From assembly GCA_028819475.1 (NCBI GenBank), contig JAPPLJ010000067.1:1-64000 (forward strand): DNA of 64,000 bases, in the 5' to 3' direction. This stretch comes from Rhodospirillaceae bacterium (GTDB lineage: Bacteria > Pseudomonadota > Alphaproteobacteria > Bin65). A program made the position numbers and the translations under genes. Position 1 is the first letter of the stretch; every line of letters begins with the position of its first letter. Positions 25,785 to 34,459 of the stretch are shown here, in pieces. The notes beneath the pieces are model-generated. The model did not search any database and was not told the origin of the DNA. It worked only from the letters and a program-made list of their open reading frames with translations.

Positions 25785-26018
25785 TCAGGGCTCTGCGAGC
25801 CCGCCGTACCGCCGGTCCAGTTCGTCGAGAACGGCCAGGCCGCGGTCGGCATTGCCGCGTGCGGCGCGCATCCGGAAGCGCAGTTCGGTATCGTGTTCGG
25901 CCAGCGCCCGCACGGACAGCTCCTCCATCAGCTTGTTCAGGCTCAGGCCGCGGCGCGCGGCCATCGCCGCCAGCCGGTCGCGGTGGGCGTCGGGCAGCCG
26001 GATGGTCAGGGTCGCCAT
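25785..26018 (-). CDS. Ribbon-helix-helix antitoxin-like protein
   Basis: This 77-residue protein begins MATLTIRLPDAHRDRLAAMA and continues RRGLSLNKLMEELSVRALAE, the beta-strand plus two helices of Arc/CopG/HicB-type RHH regulators. The C-terminal 35 residues are charged and probably bind the partner. It overlaps the upstream PIN-domain gene by 13 bases, so the two form a toxin-antitoxin pair, here with the toxin first. The overlap suggests translational coupling. It likely represses the operon via the palindrome at 26454-26473. Confidence 0.85.
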   Translation of the reverse strand: MATLTIRLPDAHRDRLAAMAARRGLSLNKLMEELSVRALAEHDTELRFRMRAARGNADRGLAVLDELDRRYGGLAEP

Positions 26019-26449
26019 GTCAGCCTCTCCTCCTTCAGCAGGTCGCCCGGCGCGACGATGCGAAAACTGTCGAACGCCAGTTCTCCTGCCGCCAGATCCC
26101 TGGCGTTGTGAGTAACGATCGCTTCCGCGTTGCCGGCAACCGCGAGTTCGACGGGGTGGTTGTCGGCCTCGTCCGGCAGGTTCGGGCGCCAGAGAAAGAC
26201 GATCTCGATCCACTGGCACGCTCCGAGAAACGCATCGAGCAGGGCTTCCCGGTCTTCCGGACCGACCGGCGCCGCGGCAAAGAGCTTTTCCCTCGACAGG
26301 ACATCCTCATACTCCAGAAACAGGGCATTGCCGATCAAGGGCCGGTATCTGCCCGTCAGGCACCGCCGGAGAACCTCCCGCGCGGCGCCGTCGGGCGACA
26401 GGATCGCGGAGACGAGAATGTTCGTATCGACAACGATCCTGCGCACCAT
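26006..26449 (-). CDS. PIN-domain toxin (COG1569-like)
   Basis: This is a 147-residue PIN-domain protein. The acidic active-site residues are visible as Asp8 in VVDTNILVSAIL, Glu46 in LEYEDVLSRE and the Asp pair in NLPDEADNHPVELAVAG. VTHNARDLA is another family signature. PIN toxins cleave RNA. It precedes its putative RHH antitoxin, the reverse of the VapBC order but usual for this subgroup. A perfect palindrome ends 5 bases before its ATG, so self-repression is likely. It is divergent from the RecQ/DprA unit. Confidence 0.88.
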   Translation of the reverse strand: MVRRIVVDTNILVSAILSPDGAAREVLRRCLTGRYRPLIGNALFLEYEDVLSREKLFAAAPVGPEDREALLDAFLGACQWIEIVFLWRPNLPDEADNHPVELAVAGNAEAIVTHNARDLAAGELAFDSFRIVAPGDLLKEERLTWRP

Positions 26450-26453
26450 AATG

Positions 26454-26473
26454 TGACAGCATATATGCTGTCA
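26454..26473. promoter_or_regulatory. Perfect 20-bp palindrome, toxin-antitoxin operator
   Basis: TGACAGCATATATGCTGTCA is an exact palindrome positioned 5 bases upstream of the PIN gene start. The central ATATAT could double as a -10 region. RHH antitoxins bind such sites as dimers of dimers. The divergent RecQ gene starts 229 bases to the right. Confidence 0.75.
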
Positions 26474-26702
26474 TGAAAGAATTCAACAGGGTAAAGACGG
26501 GACTTCCCGGTTCCGGCCACATCGGACGGCGGAGGTTTCGCCGGCCCGCCGTGCGGCCGGCGCATCGTTTCTGTCCGTTTCGCCTGTCGGGCGTCCGGCG
26601 ACCTCGACCTTGCCGTGCGATGCGCCCGGCGCTATTGCCCGGTCGAAGCGCCCCGGAACCGGGCGCACCGGAGCACCGGAAAATGACGGGAGAAATGCGG
26701 GA

Positions 26703-28781
26703 TTGGCCAGCTACGCGGAAGCGCTCGCTCTTCTACGGAAGGCCCTGGACGATGAATCGGCCGACTTTCGGGACGGCCAGTTCGAGGCCATCGACGCGCT
26801 GGCGAACCGGCGCGAGCGCATGCTCGTCGTCCAGAGGACCGGGTGGGGAAAGAGCTTCGTCTATTTCATCGCGACGCGGCTGCTGCGCGATCGGGGGCGC
26901 GGACCCACGCTGATCGTCTCGCCGCTTCTGGCGCTGATGCGCAATCAGATCCAGGCCGCCGAACGCCTGCGCCTGCGGGCGCGCACGATAAATTCGACTA
27001 ATCGTGAAGAGTGGGCGGAAATCGACCGGGCGCTGCAGGAGGACCGTGTCGACATTCTTCTGATATCTCCCGAGCGATTGGCCAACGAGGATTTCCTCGA
27101 GAACACGCTCATGCCGATGGCGGGGCGTATCGGCCTGCTCGCGGTCGACGAGGCGCATTGCATTTCCGACTGGGGCCACGACTTCCGGCCCGATTACCGG
27201 CGCCTGGTGAACTTCTTGCGGCTCATGCCCGGCAATGTGCCGATCCTGGGGACGACCGCGACCGCGAACGACCGCGTGATCGCGGATATCAGGGCACAGC
27301 TCGGCGATATCGGCATCCAGCGCGGGAGCCTGCGCCGCCGCAGCCTCGCGCTCCAAAACATCCGTCTGCCGTCGCCGGTCGAGCGCCTTGCCTGGCTCGC
27401 CACGCATATGGATGCGCTGCCGGGTACGGGGATCGTCTACACCCTCACAAAACGCGATGCCTACCGGGTTTCGGGATGGCTGACCCGTAACGGCATTGCC
27501 GCCGAGGCCTACCACTCGGACGTTGCAGACGACCGCCGCCGCCACCTCGAAGACCGGTTGCTGGAAAACCGCATCAAGGCCCTGGTCGCGACGACCGCCC
27601 TCGGCATGGGCTACGACAAGCCCGATCTGGGATTCGTCGTGCACTTCCAGGCGCCCGGGTCCATCATCGGCTACTATCAGCAGGTCGGGCGCGCCGGCCG
27701 CGCTATCGACCGTGCGGTCGGGGTCGTCCTGTCGGGCGAGGAAGACGGCCGCATCCACGAATTTTTCCGGCGCACGGCCTTTCCGGACGAGGGGTGGGTA
27801 ACCTCGATACTGGACGCTCTCGAAGACAGCGACGGGCTGAGCATCCGGGAACTGGAAACGGCGATCAACCTGCGCTACGGCCAGATCGAGAAAGCGTTGA
27901 AATTTCTCTCCGTCGAAAGCCCGGCGCCGGCGGTCAAGGTCGGCTCGAAGTGGCGGCGGACCCCGGTTCCCTACAGCATGGACCGCGAACGCATCCGCCG
28001 GTTGACCGGCCAGCGCGAAACGGAATGCGGCGAGGTGCAACGCTACATCGATCACCGCGGGTGCCTGATGGCGTATCTCGCCCACGCGCTGGACGACCCG
28101 GAGCCCGGACCGTGCGGAAAATGCGCTTCGTGCCTGGACCGCCCGGTCGTGTCGCCGTCGTATGATCGTGCGACCGCGCCGACCGCAGCGCGCTTTCTCG
28201 CCCGATCCGAACAGCCCTTGCGCTGCAAGGCACAAATTCCCAAAGACGCTTTTGCGGAATACAATTTGAGCGGAAGACTGCCCGCCGACTGGCGCGCCGA
28301 AACCGGGCGCGTCCTGTCCCGCTGGGGCGATCCGCCCTGGGGCCGCGCGGTCGCGGAAGACAAGCAGAAGGGCCGCTTTCGCGACGAGCTGGTCGAAGCC
28401 GCCGCCGACATGCTGCGCGAACGCTGGCGGCCGGCGCCCTGGCCGGCCTGGGTCGCCTGCGTTCCGTCCCGAAAGCGCCCCCGGCTGGTGCCCGACTATG
28501 CCGCCCGGCTTGCCCGGGCGTTGGACTTGCCGTTCGAGGAAACCGTGGTCAAGCTGCGCGACAACGAAGAGCAGAAGGCGCAGCACAATTCCTACCGTCA
28601 ATGCCGCAATCTCGACGGCGTTTTCGCGATCGAGGACACGGTTCGCCCGGGTCCGGTGCTGCTCGTCGACGATGTTGCGGATTCGGGATGGACATTGACA
28701 GTGATATCCGTGCTCCTGAGACGTGCCGGCAGTGGGCCGGTCTGGCCGCTGGCCCTGGCGAGCGCGAGCATGGCGGGCTGA
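26703..28781 (+). CDS. RecQ-family helicase fused to a phosphoribosyltransferase-like domain
   Basis: About 692 residues from a TTG start at 26703, preceded by GGGAG; an upstream TTG at 26610 is an alternative. The helicase core shows Walker A RTGWGKS (45-51), DEAH (149-152), TTATAN (184-189) and YYQQVGRAGR motif VI (324-333). The zinc site is Cys454, 471, 474 and 477 (CGKCASC). No HRDC domain follows. Instead residues ~580-692 carry a ComF/PRTase-like fold with HNSYRQCRNLDGVFAI and the PRPP loop VLLVDDVADSG (652-662). The gene is 1 base from a DprA-like gene, implying joint action on single-stranded or foreign DNA. It is not a housekeeping RecQ. Confidence 0.88.
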   Translation: MASYAEALALLRKALDDESADFRDGQFEAIDALANRRERMLVVQRTGWGKSFVYFIATRLLRDRGRGPTLIVSPLLALMRNQIQAAERLRLRARTINSTNREEWAEIDRALQEDRVDILLISPERLANEDFLENTLMPMAGRIGLLAVDEAHCISDWGHDFRPDYRRLVNFLRLMPGNVPILGTTATANDRVIADIRAQLGDIGIQRGSLRRRSLALQNIRLPSPVERLAWLATHMDALPGTGIVYTLTKRDAYRVSGWLTRNGIAAEAYHSDVADDRRRHLEDRLLENRIKALVATTALGMGYDKPDLGFVVHFQAPGSIIGYYQQVGRAGRAIDRAVGVVLSGEEDGRIHEFFRRTAFPDEGWVTSILDALEDSDGLSIRELETAINLRYGQIEKALKFLSVESPAPAVKVGSKWRRTPVPYSMDRERIRRLTGQRETECGEVQRYIDHRGCLMAYLAHALDDPEPGPCGKCASCLDRPVVSPSYDRATAPTAARFLARSEQPLRCKAQIPKDAFAEYNLSGRLPADWRAETGRVLSRWGDPPWGRAVAEDKQKGRFRDELVEAAADMLRERWRPAPWPAWVACVPSRKRPRLVPDYAARLARALDLPFEETVVKLRDNEEQKAQHNSYRQCRNLDGVFAIEDTVRPGPVLLVDDVADSGWTLTVISVLLRRAGSGPVWPLALASASMAG

Positions 28782-28782
28782 T

Positions 28783-30315
28783 ATGATCGCGGACCTCCGG
28801 ACGCAGGCGGTGCTGCTGCTGACGGTCTCGCTCGGCAGAGCGGACAGGGACGGAGCGAAGCCGCTTTCGCCCAGTGAATGGGCGCGGCTGGCGGAATGGC
28901 TTGAGGACCGCGATCTCGACCCCGCCGCCCTGATGACGGGCGATCCCGAAGCACTGCTGTCGGGCTGGGTGGATCGGACAGTCACACCGGGGCGGCTGGA
29001 CGGTCTTCTCGGCCGCGGCGCGGCGCTCGGTCTGGCGGCGGAAAAGTGGCAGCGCGCCGGTCTGTGGCTCCTGGCCCGGCCGGATCCGGGCTATCCGGCC
29101 CGTCTCGAGAAACGCCTCGAGCGAAAGGCGCCTCCCGTCCTGTTCGGCTGCGGCCGTGCGGTGCTCCTGAACCCGAATCGCAGCGGTCTTGCCGTCGTCG
29201 GGTCGCGCGGCGCCGGCGAGGAAGAGCTGGCGTTCAGCGGGAAACTCGGCGCGGCGGCGGCGCGCGACGGCCGCTCGATCGTTTCCGGCGGCGCGCGCGG
29301 CGTCGACCGGGCCGCAATGAAAGGCGCGCTCGACAGCGAAGGCACCGCCGTTGCGGTGCTCGCCGACGGTCTGCTGCACGCGGCGACATCCGCGCTCTAC
29401 CGTCGCCCGCTCCTGTCCGGCGATCTGGCGCTGGTCTCGGCGGTCAACCCGGAGACGGGGTTCAATGTCGGCAATGCGATGGCCCGCAACCGCTACATCT
29501 ACTGTCTGGCCGACGCCGCCGTCGTCGTGGCCAGCGCGCGTGGCAGCGGCGGCACTTGGTCCGGGGCGTGCGAGAACGCGAAAGAAGGCTGGGTTCCGCT
29601 CTGGGTCAGGCACACAAGCGATCCGAATTCGGGCAATCACGATCTGGTCGAACAGAAGGGCGCACGCCGGCTGCCCGACCGGCTGGACTCCCTGGCCGCC
29701 CTGTTCGAACAGCCGGACGCCGCGCCGGCGCCGGTTCCGGAGAGGGTATTCGGGGAACCGCAATCCCCCTATGCACCCGCGTCCGATACGCCTGTTTCGA
29801 CAGCGAGCGCCGGGAAGGAACACCATGTTCCGACGGTTCCGAACCATCTGACATTCTATGGCCTGTTTCTGGCGAAGCTGACGGCGGCGACGGCCCAAGA
29901 ACCGCTTTCCGGAGACGCGATCGCGCAACGCTTCGATATTGCGAAAACTCAGGCAAAAAAATGGCTTGCGCGCGGCGTCGCCGTTGGAAAGGTCGAAAGG
30001 GTGACGGGGCCGGTCCGATACCGGGCCCCGCCCCGGGAACACTCCCTGCCGCTGGACGAACCGCCGCCGGAGCCGTCGGCGCTGCCGGATCCGGAAATCG
30101 CATCGGCGGAATCGTTACATCGGACGGAATTTCAGGACTTGTTTCAGGCACGGTTGGATGAATTGACAGCCGCCGAACCGTGCTCCGCCGATAACGTCGC
30201 GCAAAGCCTCGTCGACGTTACGCGCCATCAGGTGCAAATTTGGCTCCGGCGCAGCGTCGCCGGCAACAAAATCCGCAAATCGGGAAAGCCGGTCCGATAC
30301 AGCCGCCCCGAGTGA
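28783..30315 (+). CDS. DprA/Smf-like protein with two C-terminal winged-helix repeats
   Basis: This is a 510-residue protein. Residues ~1-110 are an N-terminal SAM-like/helical region; ~115-305 is the DprA Rossmann fold with AVVGSRGAG (137-145), SGGARGVDRAA (168-178) and NAMARNRYIYCLADAAVVV (231-249). After a Pro/Ala-rich linker, residues ~357-414 and ~449-508 are two similar segments (FYGLFLAKLTAAT...KKWLARG and FQDLFQARLDELTAAE...QIWLRRS, both ending with PVRYR or PVRYS), read as duplicated winged-helix DNA-binding units. Ordinary DprA has one or none and about 370 residues. Coupling to RecQ-PRTase suggests a defence or DNA-uptake processing role. Confidence 0.87.
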   Translation: MIADLRTQAVLLLTVSLGRADRDGAKPLSPSEWARLAEWLEDRDLDPAALMTGDPEALLSGWVDRTVTPGRLDGLLGRGAALGLAAEKWQRAGLWLLARPDPGYPARLEKRLERKAPPVLFGCGRAVLLNPNRSGLAVVGSRGAGEEELAFSGKLGAAAARDGRSIVSGGARGVDRAAMKGALDSEGTAVAVLADGLLHAATSALYRRPLLSGDLALVSAVNPETGFNVGNAMARNRYIYCLADAAVVVASARGSGGTWSGACENAKEGWVPLWVRHTSDPNSGNHDLVEQKGARRLPDRLDSLAALFEQPDAAPAPVPERVFGEPQSPYAPASDTPVSTASAGKEHHVPTVPNHLTFYGLFLAKLTAATAQEPLSGDAIAQRFDIAKTQAKKWLARGVAVGKVERVTGPVRYRAPPREHSLPLDEPPPEPSALPDPEIASAESLHRTEFQDLFQARLDELTAAEPCSADNVAQSLVDVTRHQVQIWLRRSVAGNKIRKSGKPVRYSRPE

Positions 30316-30338
30316 CGGGGCGCGGCAATTCTCCGGCT

Positions 30339-31973
30339 TCACGATGCGGGGTTACGCGCCGCGCTCTCCCGGTCCTCGGCGATCATCGCCGCAGCCTTTT
30401 CCGCGATCATGATGGTGGGCGCGTTGGTGTTGGAGCCGTTGATGACCGGCATGATGCTGGCGTCGGCGACGCGCAGGCCCTCGATCCCGCGGACGCGCAG
30501 GCGCGGATCGACCACGGCCATGTCGTCAGCGCCCATCCTGCAGGTGCCGACCGGGTGGAACACGGTATCGCCGACGCTGCGGATCCAGGCGTCGAGATCG
30601 GCGTCGCTCTCGACGTCCGGGCCGGGCGCCCGTTCCCGCTCGATATAGCGGGCGATCGCCGGCTGGCGGAACACCTCGCGCAGGGCCCTGACGCCGGCGC
30701 GCATGGTGCGGCGGTCGCCCTCCGTCGCCAGGTAGTTGGCGTTGAGGCGCGGCGGCGCGAACGGATCGTCCGAAGCCAGCCACAGCCGCCCGCGGCTCTC
30801 CGGAACGGTCATGTGCACGCCGGCGTAGAAGCCGTGGTCGCCGTCCGGCCCCGGTTTCGCGAACGGCAGATGGGTCACGGGCTTCATGGCGGCAACGAAA
30901 TTGAGCTGGATGTCGGGCGCCGCCAGTTCCGGCCGCGTGCGGATGAAGCAGCCGCCCTGCAAGGCGAATTCGGCCCCGAAGCCGCGCCCCCGCAGCAGGG
31001 CGTTGACGGTGTGCCAGGTGGCACGATCCAGCCGCAGCTCATCGTAGATGCCGACCGGCGCGTTGCAGGCGTATTGCATGCGCGCAACCAGATGATCGTG
31101 CAGGTTTTCGCCGACGCCGGGCAGGTTGTGCACGACGGGCACGCCGGCCTCTCTCAGCGCGTCGGCCGGGCCGATGCCCGACAGCAGCAGCAGTTGGGGC
31201 GAGGCGATCGCGCCGCCGGACAGCACGATTTCGCGCGCCGCGCAGACCTCGTGCATCCGGCCCTTGCTGCGATAGTGCAGACCGACCGCCTTGCCCCGCT
31301 CAAGCGCGATGCCGGTGGTATGGCAGCCGGTGCGCACCGTCAGGTTGGGCCGCTCCATTGCCGGCTTGAGAAAGGCCTGCGCCGTGGTCCAGCGCCGGCC
31401 GTCGCGGATCGTGAAATGGTAGCGGCCGAAACCCTCGCGCTCCGGTTCGTTGAAATCCTCCGTCACCGGATAGCCGGCCTGGGCGCCAGCCTCGATCAGC
31501 GCATCGTAGAGCGGCGCCGTGGCGCGGCCGGGCCGGACGGTGAGCGGCCCGCCCTTGCCGTGATGGTCCGCGTCCGGCCCCTGGAAATCCTCCGACCTGG
31601 TGAAAAAGGGCAGGACGTCGTCATAGGACCAGCCCGTGCAGCCCATCTGGCGCCAGCTGTCGTAGTCCAGCCGATGGCCGCGGGTGTAGATCATGCCGTT
31701 GATCTGGTTCGATCCGCCCAGCACCTTGCCGCGCGGCCAGTTCAGCCGGCGGCCGTCCAGGCCCGGCTCCGGCTCGGTGACATAGTTCCAGTTGTTGTAG
31801 CGCTTGCGGAACAGGATGCCGGCGAACATCGGCACCTTGTAGAGCGGCATCCAGTCCCGCCCGCCGGCCTCGAGCACCAGCACGCGGACGGAAGGGTCTT
31901 CGGACAATCGGGCGCCCAGCACGCAGCCTGCGCTGCCCGCGCCGACGACGATATAGTCGAATTCCTCGGCCAT
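30339..31973 (-). CDS. GMC-family FAD oxidoreductase (choline dehydrogenase-like)
   Basis: This is a 544-residue GMC flavoprotein. DYIVVGAGSAGCVLGARLSE is the N-terminal FAD motif, PRGKVLGGSNQINGMIYTRG is GMC signature 1, and LSGGAIASPQLLLLSGIGP is signature 2. The C-terminus has the catalytic His/Asn region (FHPVGTCRMG, GSNTNAPTIMIAEKAA). It oxidises an alcohol to aldehyde with FAD. ATG 31973 is 28 bases past the TRAP permease stop, so it belongs to the TRAP operon and may act on the imported compound. Confidence 0.93.
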   Translation of the reverse strand: MAEEFDYIVVGAGSAGCVLGARLSEDPSVRVLVLEAGGRDWMPLYKVPMFAGILFRKRYNNWNYVTEPEPGLDGRRLNWPRGKVLGGSNQINGMIYTRGHRLDYDSWRQMGCTGWSYDDVLPFFTRSEDFQGPDADHHGKGGPLTVRPGRATAPLYDALIEAGAQAGYPVTEDFNEPEREGFGRYHFTIRDGRRWTTAQAFLKPAMERPNLTVRTGCHTTGIALERGKAVGLHYRSKGRMHEVCAAREIVLSGGAIASPQLLLLSGIGPADALREAGVPVVHNLPGVGENLHDHLVARMQYACNAPVGIYDELRLDRATWHTVNALLRGRGFGAEFALQGGCFIRTRPELAAPDIQLNFVAAMKPVTHLPFAKPGPDGDHGFYAGVHMTVPESRGRLWLASDDPFAPPRLNANYLATEGDRRTMRAGVRALREVFRQPAIARYIERERAPGPDVESDADLDAWIRSVGDTVFHPVGTCRMGADDMAVVDPRLRVRGIEGLRVADASIMPVINGSNTNAPTIMIAEKAAAMIAEDRESAARNPAS

Positions 31974-32001
31974 CGAAGAGATCGGGAGCGCCGGCCGTCG
32001 C

Positions 32002-34380
32002 TCAGTCGCGGATCGGTTGGGGTGCGGTGTCGCCGGAAATGCCGAGACGGCGGGTCCGGAAACCGTGCCAGCCGATCCACAGGGCCGCGGCGGCGATGGC
32101 GGGGCCGTAGACAGTTGGATCCGCCGAAATGACGAGGAGGGCCAGCGCCAGGCGCAGCCCGGTGTCCCACAACGGCAGTCCGGCACGGTCGAACCGCGCC
32201 AGCGCGCTCGCAAGCAGGTAGAGCGCGAGCACCAGCCGCGCGATCAGCCACAGCAGGGATGCCGCATCCACCGTGCCGTCATAGCCGGGCAGGTAGGAAA
32301 CCTTGGTGCCGCTCGCCGTGGGATCCAGAAACGCTTCCTCGATCACGAGCAATTCCGGATAGACCGCGAACGCGAAGGGGATGACGAACATGACGATACC
32401 GGAGCGGACCGCGGAGAATCCGGTCGCCATCGGCTCGGCCTTGGTGATGGAACTGGCCGCGAAGGCCGCGATCGCCACCGGCGGGGTGATCGCCGACGCC
32501 ACGGCGAAATAGAAGATGAACATGTGCGCGGTGAAGATGGAGATGCCGAGCCCGGCGAGAACCGGCCCCATCAGCAGGGCGACGTTCACATAGGCCGGCA
32601 CCGCCGGCATGCCCATGCCGAGAAGCACCGCCAGCAGCATGGTCATGGCGAGCGCCATGAACTGGAACACGACGGAGCCGCCGGCGCCCAGGTTGAGGCT
32701 CTGCAGCCATTGCAGCACGTCGAGCGATATGAAGAAGGGCAGGCCGGTAAATTTCAGGCAGAAATCGATGATCGAAACCGCCAGGAACATGAGGTAGAGC
32801 GTGGAAATCAGGATACCGGCATTCGACAACGCATCGAGCAGTTTGCGCGGCCGGGCGCGCATTTCGGGATCGAGGAAGAGCAGGCAAATCAGCAGGGCGA
32901 CGGCCCACCAGCCCGCGCTTCCGGCATCGCCGGCGGCGTTCTGCACCAGTTTCAGCAGCCACGGCAGTTCGGAGACCTTGCACACCCCCGCGGCAAAGAC
33001 GCGCTCGGCGCCGAGCAGGCCGTCGAACCAGCCGCAGCCGACATTCTGCTTCGGCGTCAGCAGCAGGAACAGGATGATCAGGATCGGCCCGAAGATCATG
33101 ATCAGGTTGTAGATGTCCTGGCGCGACAGGTGCATGTCCGGCGTCAGCACGCCCAGGGCTTCGATATTCTGTTTGCGCGACTGGAAGACCGCGGACAGGA
33201 AGAGGCAGAGGAAATAGGCGAACGCCGGGATGGCGGCGGCGACGATCACATCGCTGTAGGGAACCCCCGTCATCGCGGCCAGAACGAAGGCGGCGACGCC
33301 CATGACCGGCGGCATGATCGAGCCGCCGGACGAGGCCGCGGCCTCCACCCCGCCGGCGAACACGCGCGAAAAGCCCCGCTTCATCATCATCGGGATGGTC
33401 AGAACGCCGGTCGAGAGCACGTTGACGATCGGCCCGCCGGAGATCGTGCCGAACATCGCCGAGGACACGATGGCCGCATGCGCCGGCCCGCCGCGCAGGC
33501 GCCGCGTCCAGCGGAAGGCGAGCTTGATCAGCGACCGGCCGCCGGCCGAGGCGCCGAACAGCGATCCCAGGATCAGGTACGGGAAAATCTCGTTGAGCGT
33601 GATATCGATGAACCGGCCGAGCAGGCCGGATGCGTTGTTGGTCAGAATGTCATGGACCCGGGGCCGGCCGTCCGCCAGCGATCGCGGCTCGCCGCCGAGC
33701 TTGGTCACCAGATACTTGTCGATGTCCTGGGCGCCGTAAACGTACCAGATCAGGATGGTTACGATGGTGTAGGCGGCGATCAGAAGGGCGACAAGGACGA
33801 GCGGAAACCCCCAGACCTTGATGTTGAAGGTCAGGAAAACCATGATCGCGAGCCCGACGATCGCGACGATCCAGCCGCCCGTGGTGTACAGGCATTGCGG
33901 GTCTTCCACCGTCAGGGGCTCGGGCAGGCCGAGCATCTTGGCGGTCTCCTGCTCGACCTTCAGGCTCTCGGCGATCAGGCGCGCGCGGTCGCCGGTGATC
34001 CGGTCGATGAGGCAGACCGATTCGAACTCGACGAGGTAGGTGAGCGAGATGGCGATCGCCATCGTCACGAGCGCCAGGTCCATGAACAGGCCGAAACCGC
34101 GGCGCAGGCGGCTTTTGTCGGTCCAGGCGCGCCACATCGAATGATGCAGCGCAACCGTCAGCATCATCGCGGCGAAGTAGAGCGGATAATAATATTCGTA
34201 AGGGAATTTGCGGATGATGAAGCGGGGATTGCCCGCGATATCCCGCGCCAGATCGTCGAGGCCGGGTATTCCCGGCATCATGTTGATCAGGCCGACGACG
34301 ACGAGCGCGATCGACAGAACATAGACAATACGATGACTGAGGCCGCGGCGGGCGGGGCCCGGAATGACATTTTCGGACAC
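32002..34380 (-). CDS. TRAP transporter fused permease (TAXI type)
   Basis: This 792-residue integral membrane protein combines the small DctQ-like and large DctM-like permeases, as usual for TAXI systems. The N-terminal ~230 residues carry about four to six segments (e.g. GWIVAIVGLAIMVFLTFNIK). The M part contains SSAMFGTISGGPIVNVLSTG, AASSGGSIMPPVMGVAAFVL and MGMPAVPAYVNVALLMGPVL, conserved in TRAP permeases. It imports an organic acid using the ion gradient. It is downstream of its binding-protein gene with a strong hairpin between them. Confidence 0.93.
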   Translation of the reverse strand: MSENVIPGPARRGLSHRIVYVLSIALVVVGLINMMPGIPGLDDLARDIAGNPRFIIRKFPYEYYYPLYFAAMMLTVALHHSMWRAWTDKSRLRRGFGLFMDLALVTMAIAISLTYLVEFESVCLIDRITGDRARLIAESLKVEQETAKMLGLPEPLTVEDPQCLYTTGGWIVAIVGLAIMVFLTFNIKVWGFPLVLVALLIAAYTIVTILIWYVYGAQDIDKYLVTKLGGEPRSLADGRPRVHDILTNNASGLLGRFIDITLNEIFPYLILGSLFGASAGGRSLIKLAFRWTRRLRGGPAHAAIVSSAMFGTISGGPIVNVLSTGVLTIPMMMKRGFSRVFAGGVEAAASSGGSIMPPVMGVAAFVLAAMTGVPYSDVIVAAAIPAFAYFLCLFLSAVFQSRKQNIEALGVLTPDMHLSRQDIYNLIMIFGPILIILFLLLTPKQNVGCGWFDGLLGAERVFAAGVCKVSELPWLLKLVQNAAGDAGSAGWWAVALLICLLFLDPEMRARPRKLLDALSNAGILISTLYLMFLAVSIIDFCLKFTGLPFFISLDVLQWLQSLNLGAGGSVVFQFMALAMTMLLAVLLGMGMPAVPAYVNVALLMGPVLAGLGISIFTAHMFIFYFAVASAITPPVAIAAFAASSITKAEPMATGFSAVRSGIVMFVIPFAFAVYPELLVIEEAFLDPTASGTKVSYLPGYDGTVDAASLLWLIARLVLALYLLASALARFDRAGLPLWDTGLRLALALLVISADPTVYGPAIAAAALWIGWHGFRTRRLGISGDTAPQPIRD

Positions 34381-34420
34381 TTGTGCATTCGCCCGGTGCG
34401 GCGGAAAGGGTGCGGCGGGA

Positions 34421-34444
34421 GGGCCGCGGCGGAAACCGCGGCCC
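34421..34444 (-). promoter_or_regulatory. Stable intercistronic hairpin between binding protein and permease
   Basis: GGGCCGCGG at 34421-34429 and CCGCGGCCC at 34436-34444 are exact complements around a 6-base loop. There is no U-run, so it is less a terminator than a 3' stabiliser that would raise the amount of binding protein relative to permease. Confidence 0.55.
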
Positions 34445-34459
34445 CGAAGCCGGTTCAGA

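Noticed and set aside
26610-26702. N-terminal extension of the RecQ-like protein from TTG 26610
   Set aside because: The extra 31 residues are basic, Gly/Pro-rich and unlike RecQ; TTG 26703 with GGGAG upstream fits better, though not proven.
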